From contig CM053333.1 of the NCBI GenBank assembly GCA_028583605.1, positions 26,577,302 through 26,641,301 on the forward strand: a stretch of 64,000 bases of DNA, given 5' to 3'. Within the stretch, counting starts at the first letter, position 1, and each line of letters starts with the position of its first letter. This stretch comes from Dastarcus helophoroides (lineage: Eukaryota; Arthropoda; Insecta; Coleoptera; Bothrideridae). The notes under the pieces are model-generated. The model searched no databases and was not told the DNA's origin. It saw nothing but the letters and a program-made list of their open reading frames with translations. Below are positions 59,601 through 64,000 of this stretch, piece by piece. The position numbers and the translations under genes are program-made.

Positions 59601-59951
59601 TCGTTAGCGCACAGTAGTAGCAGTTTGCCTCACTTGGCTGTATCGAGCAGTACACCGCCTCCAACTTCTTCGTCTCCCCTACCCGTTAAGATCAAGAGCG
59701 AACCGATATCTCCACCTAGGGAGCACCATCCCCATCTGAGCGCGCCTCCAGTGCATCACTCCCACGTACAAAGCCTTAACCTCACGCACACGCACCATCC
59801 GCGGCCCAGTTCTGCTGGACAAATCACTCCGACCCCCGGAAGTGTTACCCCTACGAATCTGCCGTCTCCTTCAGGTCCTGCGACATCCGGAGACTACGAC
59901 GGCAGCGTGCAAATGCACAAGAGGCCAAGGTTGACGGACTGGCCTTCTTAA
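38630..59951 (+). CDS. Mef2: MEF2 transcription factor (spliced span)
   Basis: Five exons (38630-38683, 52519-52722, 53141-53299, 53395-53754, 59436-59951) join in phase 0 and encode 430 residues. MEF2 binds YTA(A/T)4TAR sites as a dimer in the nucleus and drives muscle differentiation genes. Residues 1-57 are the MADS box ([18 protein letters not shown], then [18 protein letters not shown]) and 58-86 the MEF2 domain (ending SLTNKNIIE). The rest is a Ser/Pro-rich activation region with conserved [12 protein letters not shown] and LRVVIP boxes, a phospho-sumoyl motif IKSEPISP (345-352) and a basic HKRPR near the C-terminus (from 420), where the nuclear signal of the family lies. The start is fixed by GCTGCCATGG and by the invariant MADS N-terminus. 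Introns are 13,835, 418, 95 and 5,681 bp; the two large ones hold transposons. Other exons may be used alternatively and would not be seen here. Confidence 0.95.
38684..39230. other. Mef2 intron 1, first part
   Basis: Intron 1 runs 38684-52518. This first part shows no gene or repeat. Confidence 0.7.
39240..39335 (+). pseudogene. LINE C-terminal relic in Mef2 intron 1
   Basis: TACAGAACTTCCAAACTC and what follows read YRTSKL, a stop, then [18 protein letters not shown]. This is the C-terminal box of the LINE family at 12.1-13.6 kb (YRTSKLWNLLPKGIFPKNYN). A small dead fragment. Confidence 0.6.
39830..40620 (-). pseudogene. Decayed mariner transposase in Mef2 intron 1
   Basis: On - the fragments follow mariner order. 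First comes [14 protein letters not shown] (like the HELTEKN...R-x-x-x-C segment), then FLEN, then after a frameshift [12 protein letters not shown] at about 40350-40385, carrying the first catalytic Asp in the TGDEKW box. Last, at about 39950-40100, come [15 protein letters not shown] and [12 protein letters not shown], the counterpart of the [17 protein letters not shown] block, with the SPDLAP core mutated. Stops and frameshifts separate the parts. Terminal repeats were not found. It is a different and older mariner than the one at 55.1 kb. The 137-codon frame on the other strand (39731-40144) is its antisense shadow. Confidence 0.65.
40625..41368. other. Mef2 intron 1 DNA
   Basis: AT-rich, no gene. 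An 11-C run lies at 41180-41190. Confidence 0.5.
41462..41506 (-). ncRNA. Hammerhead motif, family B copy 2 left
   Basis: On -: TGTTC, CTGAAGA, extra A, GCCC...GGGC stem II, GAAA, CG, TC, GAATA. Stem I TGTTC/GAATA pairs with one G-U wobble, so the fold is kept although the sequence differs from the right-hand copy. Confidence 0.6.
41820..41864 (+). ncRNA. Hammerhead motif, family B copy 2 right
   Basis: Identical in core and stem I to the + motif at 19591-19635 (TGTTC / GAACA). The stem II loop differs by one base (TATGAT instead of TACGAT). The cleavage base would be C at 41859. Confidence 0.65.
41930..43600. repeat. AAATTTTGA-type low-complexity block 2
   Basis: About 1.7 kb of variants of AATTTTTGAGTTTAAAATCGAAA, described here as text rather than a fixed motif. 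No credible open frame. Similar to 6620-9530 and 48000-50230. Confidence 0.55.
42150..42265. repeat. Four ~30-bp tandem units
   Basis: GAATTCGAATTAGATATTTT and close variants occur four times in a row with spacers such as TGGAAAAAAGT. This is the best-preserved tandem array within the low-complexity block. Confidence 0.75.
43601..44049. other. Mef2 intron 1 DNA
   Basis: AT-rich, nothing recognised. Confidence 0.5.
44050..44370. repeat. Dispersed repeat D, copy 4
   Basis: ATACTAAAAGTGTGTATGTC, TATTTATCCGCTTTCCAGGG and GAAAATTGATATAGACGTAC match the order of the copy at 34.06 kb, as do AATAACCTTACTC and GATAGCGTC. Confidence 0.5.
44371..45453. other. Mef2 intron 1 DNA
   Basis: AT-rich, no gene or repeat recognised. 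Confidence 0.5.
45454..45782. mobile_element. hAT (Charlie-like) MITE
   Basis: The left end CAGGGTTTTTCAAACTTTTT and the reverse complement of the right end (CAGGTTTCTTAATCTGG, then TTGGGGTCCG and GGGGTCCATGGG) are typical hAT termini. CCGTAAGG (45446-45453) and TCGTAAGG (45783-45790) flank it, an 8-bp target duplication with one mismatch, as expected for hAT. The 329-bp interior has no transposase. Confidence 0.8.
45849..45990 (-). mobile_element. Family-C repeat, copy 2
   Basis: On + it reads TGTCCTCTGAAACCAAGGAA, AAAAACACAACATAGGTTGC, GCGTTTCAATAGCCGAGCTA, and ends AACCAAGGACCAGTCCGTTCC, cut here (45968-45988). These parts match the repeat at 8412-8622 in reverse. The central hairpin on - is AATAGC-TCG-GCTATT between CTAAAGA and GAAAC, again hammerhead-like in order but with a mutated first box and no NUH site. 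Only one long arm is kept. Confidence 0.55.
45991..47999. other. Mef2 intron 1 DNA
   Basis: Very AT-rich, T-run-rich, no gene or clear repeat recognised. Confidence 0.5.
48000..50230. repeat. AAATTTTGA-type low-complexity block 3
   Basis: About 2.2 kb of variants of TCGAAATTTTGAATTTAAA-like text with no credible open frame. Two adjacent boxes near 49100 and 49240 share AACTTG-TAAG-AAAATCAAA and TTTTTACTTT, which suggests a decayed tandem structure. Confidence 0.5.
50364..51330 (-). pseudogene. Decayed LINE copy in Mef2 intron 1
   Basis: The - strand follows the LINE at 12092-13577 from RT motif B to the 3' end: [20 protein letters not shown] (motif B, GVPQGS changed to RMPQGS) at about 51.24 kb, down to the 3' tail (reverse of TTCACTTGCAAAGGGCAACC next to a T-run). 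Many stops and frameshifts. The insertion opposes Mef2. Confidence 0.85.
51331..51580. other. Mef2 intron 1 DNA
   Basis: No gene. The - strand LINE ends here, and the intron continues with AT-rich DNA. Confidence 0.4.
51590..51665 (+). pseudogene. LINE C-terminal relic
   Basis: [17 protein letters not shown] is encoded on +, the counterpart of the SKLWNLLPKGIFPKNYN box of the LINE family. A very short fragment. Confidence 0.5.
51670..52518. other. End of Mef2 intron 1
   Basis: AT-rich and T-run-rich up to the acceptor TTTCTTTTTAAAG ending at 52518. Nothing else recognised. Confidence 0.6.
52519..52722 (+). CDS. Mef2: Mef2 coding exon 2 (MADS/MEF2 domains)
   Basis: 68 codons, residues 19-86: [18 protein letters not shown]..., [20 protein letters not shown], ending TNKNIIE. 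It contains most of the DNA-binding and dimerisation surface. Acceptor AAAG before GTG, donor GAG/GTACAT. The sequence is near-identical to MEF2 of other animals. Confidence 0.97.
53141..53299 (+). CDS. Mef2: Mef2 coding exon 3 (alpha2-like)
   Basis: 53 codons, residues 87-139, beginning [20 protein letters not shown] and containing [16 protein letters not shown]. It corresponds to the exon that in vertebrate MEF2 genes is the alpha2 member of a mutually exclusive pair (ALNKKE start). Acceptor CACTTGCAG, donor AGA/GTAAGT. A second AG twelve bases in (CTTAATAAG) would give a product starting KEHKNG, so alternative acceptor use is possible. Confidence 0.95.
53395..53754 (+). CDS. Mef2: Mef2 coding exon 4 (Ser/Pro-rich)
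   Basis: 120 codons, residues 140-259: [31 protein letters not shown] and [14 protein letters not shown] are the landmarks shared with insect MEF2. Acceptor ATATTTTAG, donor GAG/GTAAAA. Part of the activation region, with many Ser-Pro sites. Confidence 0.95.
53755..55103. other. Mef2 intron 4, first part
   Basis: AT-rich. No additional exon was recognised, although alternatively spliced exons are known in this part of other MEF2 genes. Confidence 0.5.
55104..56372 (+). mobile_element. Mariner element (DD34D) in Mef2 intron 4
   Basis: 1269 bp, bounded by inverted repeats CGAGGGCGGTCCGATAAGTA (left) and the reverse complement of TACTTATCGGACTACCCTCG (right), 24 of 28 bases matching over the full ends, with TA on each side (55102-55103 and 56373-56374). 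Size, ends and target fit the mariner family. The transposase within is broken, so it cannot move by itself, but its ends are recognisable. Confidence 0.9.
55287..56285 (+). pseudogene. Broken mariner transposase
   Basis: The N-terminal helix-turn-helix region reads from [20 protein letters not shown], but no Met opens this frame. A Trp codon of LSARWVPRL is TGA at 55632. The catalytic region has [10 protein letters not shown] (first Asp), then frameshifts near 55857, 55900 and 56005, then [10 protein letters not shown] (second Asp) and [18 protein letters not shown] (third Asp), with 34 residues between the last two. It ends [10 protein letters not shown]. At least three frameshifts and one nonsense change make it a pseudogene. 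Higher GC than the surrounding intron marks it as an insertion. Confidence 0.9.
56375..57715. other. Mef2 intron 4 DNA
   Basis: AT-rich, nothing recognised. Confidence 0.5.
57720..58640. repeat. Diverged direct duplication in Mef2 intron 4
   Basis: Two copies about 600 bp apart share CATAGATTTACGAT/CATAGATTCACAAA, TCGGAAAATATCTCT/TTGGAAAATATCTCT, GCACCCATTTTTTCA/TGCCCATTTCTTTTCA, TTCTTCTGCAGTTCGTTATC/TTCTTCTGTAATTCGTTATT and CGATTTTC. No coding content. Old tandem duplication. Confidence 0.6.
58641..59435. other. End of Mef2 intron 4
   Basis: AT-rich up to the acceptor TTTTGGGGTTTCAG. No further exon recognised. Confidence 0.55.
59436..59951 (+). CDS. Mef2: Mef2 terminal coding exon
   Basis: 171 codons plus stop, residues 260-430. 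It begins [20 protein letters not shown] and contains FGAQDFS and [11 protein letters not shown], which match insect MEF2. It also has IKSEPISP, a phosphorylation-dependent sumoylation motif as in vertebrate MEF2A, a His-rich stretch ([18 protein letters not shown]), [13 protein letters not shown] and a basic HKRPRLTDW near the end. It is much GC-richer than the intron around it. Confidence 0.95.
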   Translation, partial: HARTQSSLNTPVVALQTPGLSSYPGALSSTFGAQDFSIATDMGLGIPWSSHQIPTSLAHSSSSLPHLAVSSSTPPPTSSSPLPVKIKSEPISPPREHHPHLSAPPVHHSHVQSLNLTHTHHPRPSSAGQITPTPGSVTPTNLPSPSGPATSGDYDGSVQMHKRPRLTDWPS

Positions 59952-61131
59952 ACTTGCGATTTACCGATCGCTGGACGCTAAGTGCCATAGTGAATACGCG
60001 TACGTCGCGTAGTGGTGGTTGTCCTTCATTATACGCGTTTCTATTGCCAATTATCATCCATGTGATAAACTGAGTCTAGTAGAAGGATTATTTCTTCGTT
60101 TTTTTTTTCTTTTTGTAGTCATTATACCTATCAGTGAAAAAGAGGATATTTTATAAGCAAGAAAAAGAGAGAGAAACGATAAGATTTATATATTAGAATG
60201 TTATTGGTTGTCGGTGCGAGTGTGTGTTAAATACCGCGGCAACCGTAAAGTTGTCGCGAAACCATGAAATGAAACAAACATAATATATAGTGCCATTATT
60301 TTCTTGTAATTATTAGTAATCTTTTTTATAAATGTTTTTAGAGAAATAGTATGTTATTTATAATGTACACTTGTTAATTTAGAGAGGATGCAGCTGCAAC
60401 CACTAACACGATGAGACTATGCAGGACACTTATCTCTTGTTACGTAATGGTGCTTTCTCCTGACCTGTTTAGAACCGTTTTTCTTTGATGCACGTACGCG
60501 AAAAATCGACAATCAACCAAATTCAATTTAAATTAAACCAAAACTTGAATATAGTCTTTGAATTTATCGTAGCTTTAAGTATAGTATATAACCATTATGT
60601 AACCCAGATATGATGCATTCTACCGAAATTGTTGAAAACTCCACATGATCTACGTCATACAGCTTGGTGCTCTCAAAAATTTGAGGCAATTTAATTTTTT
60701 GTATAATTGAATCTCACAGATTTCAAAACTGGAATCATCCTTGCCAATTAATGAGATTAATATTGGTTAATATAAATTGATGTTTTAATATTAGCAGCCA
60801 CTGCTAAAGTTGAGTGTTTAACATATGTTTAAGTTTTGTTAAATTTATTTAGAACGTTTTTTTTTTTTGTAATATAAAATGTTAGGTTTCATAGTTATGG
60901 AAACTGCTGCTGTATAATATGTAAAACAATTTACTACAAATTTGAATACATATATGAGTGACGCCTTTTACACATTGTTTCCTTTCTATTATGTCAACTA
61001 AATTTCTCAGCTAGTTATTTTCAAGGTTAATGGTGCAATATTAATTAATTTAAAAGCTTTAAAATTACAAGATGTGTGGAGTTGATTTTCCAATAATTGC
61101 GTTTATTAAGATGTGTCAGGTACACAATAAA
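59952..61131 (+). other. Mef2: Mef2 3' UTR (minimum candidate)
   Basis: The UTR follows the stop at 59949-59951. The nearest canonical AATAAA seen is 61126-61131; ATTAAA occurs earlier at about 60533 and a further AATAAA at 62267-62272. The true end is undetermined and the UTR may be longer. Confidence 0.4.
61126..61131 (+). terminator. Candidate polyadenylation signal
   Basis: AATAAA on +, about 1.2 kb past the Mef2 stop. The first canonical hexamer noticed in the UTR; a GT-rich element just downstream is not obvious. Confidence 0.3.
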
Positions 61132-62412
61132 TCTACTCTGAAAAGTAATTGCTTTGAGTTACCCCTGAGGGCAACCCAGAGGAATAATAATATCATCATC
61201 AGGATATAGAAATTCTAGCTTAAAATATTCACAATAATGTGTCAGCAAATTGAATGTCTTAAAAATATTTAAAAAGATAGTTTTCGAACTTGATTAGTAA
61301 ACTTCAATAATTAGGGTATATCTTTCAAAATCATAGCTTGCCTATTTGTCATTAAATTGGTTATATTTATTATATAACTAGGATGGTTATCAGTGCCTCC
61401 TAAATATACAGAAGTTGTATGAGCTAATTATGTCAAAAATTTTTGAAGTTGAGCATTTCTTTTCAACATAAGGTACAAAGTCGTCAACAGTTAAAAATGC
61501 GCTTATTGGTCATTGTGCATTTGACACATTTTATTACTTATACATAATTGGCCCAAATGTGTGTGTATTGGTTAAGTATAATTCTCATTCAACTTAAAAA
61601 TATTTTCACAGGAAATTTTAATCCTCGGAATTAATATGTGACTAATTAGATTTTTAAATACTTGAATTTGAACATCAGATGTTACTTCTTAGACACTACG
61701 TACTATGTAAAGCTACATTTTATGACAATTTCAAAGTCAGTTTATTTTTGCAATTTAACTGAAACCGCTTTATTGTTGAAAATGTGTAACTTTACAGGTT
61801 GTTTCGCTTTAAGGGGCCACCCTTATACATTTTATGTGAAACTGAAACAGTTTGACATAACGTGACTTATGTGAAATAACTACATATACGTATTGTAGTT
61901 ACAGGTGTATGGTTCTAGAACGAAAACCGTTTTTTTGATTTGAAAGATTTTTTTCAACTAAAGTTGTGAACTATCTACATTCAATTATGTATTTTCAGAA
62001 ACCTTTCAGACCAAATTGTAAACACACTATCTTAAATGCTCAAAATATGGCTTTTGATTTTTGGATTTTTGAACAAAAACCATTGGGGATATTTTTAATC
62101 AAAATTTGTATATGCTATACTCTAAATTATACGTTCCCTGAAATTTCTTAGTAAAAAACTAAAATAAAACATCAAGCCGTTACTGCATAATTTTTTTTTA
62201 CTATACTGATTTCACAGAAATATATTAATGGCTGCATAAAATTCTTTCTTGGATGCTACCGATTTTAATAAAAGACAAATTAAATCTAAGACGCTTGTCT
62301 AGTTTTCTTAGCAATTAATTTATTAAGTTGGTATGCTGAAGCAAAGATAAAATGGGTGTGTAGAAAAAAGAAAATCACTAATGATTTTTATTTTCAAAAA
62401 TTGAAAGCTAAA
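61132..62412. other. DNA downstream of Mef2
   Basis: AT-rich, may still be 3' UTR. No gene recognised. Confidence 0.45.
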
Positions 62413-62601
62413 ATTATATAAATTTTATTTAAATTTGGCACAGAAAGTGCCAAAGTGAAGGATGAATTATAATTATAATATTTATAGTTAAAAGTTATAT
62501 TATTATAAAATTTTGATTATATAAATTTTATTTAAATTTGGCACAGAAACTTTTTGAATGATAAATTATAATATTTATAGTTAAAAGTTATATTATTATA
62601 A
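62413..62601. repeat. Two ~100-bp tandem units
   Basis: ATTATATAAATTTTATTTAA begins units at 62413 and 62516 (103-bp offset). Both continue ATTTGGCACAGAAA and TAATATTTATAGTTAAAAGT. The first has an extra GTGCCAAAGTGAAGG segment. Recent tandem duplication. Confidence 0.8.
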
Positions 62602-62609
62602 AAGTTTAA

Positions 62610-64000
62610 TTAAAAAAAGTCTAATATATAATTTTTTAAAGTATGGCGCTATACAATAATACAAATTTCAGTTGGTTTGTCTTAACCAAAGTTACATATT
62701 CATTACCAGTTATTAAAATTATTTGTCTTTCCTTTGATTTTAACTTCGTTCATCTGTATATTCCTAGCAAGTTGCATATTCTTAAAACATCAAAACTGGC
62801 ATTTATTTTAATATGAATATTGTTTCTGCTCTAGTAATTTTAGTTTTTTTGCACCTGCCATATTTTCTTTAGAAGCGTAAACTCTAAAAATACATTGACT
62901 TGGTTCACTTTTAAATAACTAAGTCTCTCTCTAAGCTGACTTAGCGTTGAGCAAAATTACCAAAGTTTTCTGTACTGCTGCATATTTTGGATTCATTTAA
63001 TATTAACCAAGAAGTGTACGCGAAAGTTCATAGTTGCCTCTATTTCATTAAAAATAATCCTAAAAAGCGTGCATGACTGAGTTTTGTTTTTGATACGTAA
63101 TTCACCGATTTAAAATGAGAATTTATCTAATCTGACGCTCATTTAGGTGTGACGCCGTTTTCGAAAATAGTGTACAAAATTTCAATTTGTTGATAAACAA
63201 ATGTTAGATGTAAAATTAAATAATCAATTTGATTAGTAATTTTTTAAGTGTGATCAATTTGATTGGCAGTTATGCTAACGAAACTTTTCTTACAAACTTC
63301 ATGATATGGACAAAGAGATTAAAACATTAGATGTTTAGTTGCAATAATGTTTAGTTGCATAACGAATACCATGATCTAGTGTACACGGGCTTTAATACCT
63401 GCTTTAGATTTTTATTATTATGCAATTTACACATCCATAATTTGATTACTAGTAATTAACTCTATGCAACGCACTTAATGCACCATGTAAAATTTCTCTG
63501 GAAATTACTTCATGTTACACTCTCAAAAGTATAGCGCATAATACTGATTAAATTATCTATGTCGCAATTAGATATAACTTTGGCAATGGTTTAATCGTAT
63601 ACTTTATGTTATTGTGTTCAATAAGTTATTACAAAAAAACTAATGTTTTAACGAAGGGTGCGTTATTGTTATGTAAATACTATTAGCCAAATTTAAAAAT
63701 AGATAGACATTGTGTGAAAAATGTTTTAATTATTTGCAATTTACTGTTAAAATAATTTCTTTCCCTTGTTAGTGATAATATATATAACTGAAGTAATATC
63801 TAAAATAACCAGAATGTTTCCAACAGCGCAAAAAAATTTTTGTATCACTTTAGAATGGTATAGTGGCGGAAAAATATGTTTTCCTGAACTACCAACTTCA
63901 TTAAATGCCGACAGCATATTAAGCTCCGAAACAAGGAACCAAATTTATAAGAGTTAGATTGACAAATGCTACGGTTTTAACATTTTGGCGGATTAGTCTC
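62610..64000. other. AT-rich DNA to window end
   Basis: No gene or repeat recognised. The 63-codon open frame at 63766-63957 on + shows no known motif. Confidence 0.45.

Noticed and set aside
1..64000. CRISPR arrays, operons, bacterial-type terminators
   Set aside because: The DNA is clearly eukaryotic with spliced genes; no regularly spaced identical repeats were seen.

Overview
The window is AT-rich eukaryotic (insect) genomic DNA, dominated by introns and transposon remains. It is anchored by one clearly recognisable gene, Mef2, the MADS-box/MEF2-domain transcription factor, on the + strand. Five coding exons (38630-38683, 52519-52722, 53141-53299, 53395-53754, 59436-59951) join in phase 0 at canonical GT/AG sites and give a 430-residue protein. 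The protein, the long introns and the insect-type repeats (mariner, Jockey/CR1-like LINE, hAT and PIF-like MITEs, gypsy-like solo LTRs) suggest an insect, possibly a beetle. The species cannot be fixed from the sequence.

Layout. 1-21 kb: gene-poor, with MITEs, a 5'-truncated LINE (12-13.6 kb), two solo LTRs in opposite orientation (14.65-15.9 kb), tandem duplications, and one unrecognised open exon on the - strand (4362-4619). 21.5-22.07 kb: a GC/CpG-rich island ending in a strong splice donor, a candidate promoter and first noncoding exon of Mef2. 22-38.5 kb: probably a large 5' intron, holding tandem duplications, LINE and mariner relics and an unrecognised two-exon membrane-protein-like gene on the - strand (28288-29031). 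38.2 kb: a short GC-rich regulatory-looking patch just upstream of the Mef2 start codon. 38.6-60 kb: Mef2, whose 13.8-kb intron 1 and 5.7-kb intron 4 carry many insertions, including a broken mariner element with recognisable terminal repeats. 60-64 kb: 3' UTR and downstream AT-rich DNA.

The most unusual content is a set of hammerhead-ribozyme (HHR) motifs in two repeat families. Family A (two tandem copies, 24.6 and 25.0 kb, - strand) has CTGACGA, a 5-bp stem II, GAAA, a palindromic CCGG stem III and a stem I that pairs in both copies, in one by a G-U wobble. Family B (19.2-19.7 and 41.4-41.9 kb, with decayed relatives at 2.4 and 32 kb) has the motif at both ends in inverted orientation and is flanked by 14- and 11-bp target-site duplications, as expected of retroelements inserted by target-primed reverse transcription. 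The format resembles the minimal HHRs described in Penelope-like elements, but no Penelope coding region is visible here.

Three long blocks (6.6-9.5, 41.9-43.6 and 48-50.2 kb) consist of degenerate AAATTTTGA-like low-complexity DNA. No tRNA, rRNA or CRISPR was recognised.
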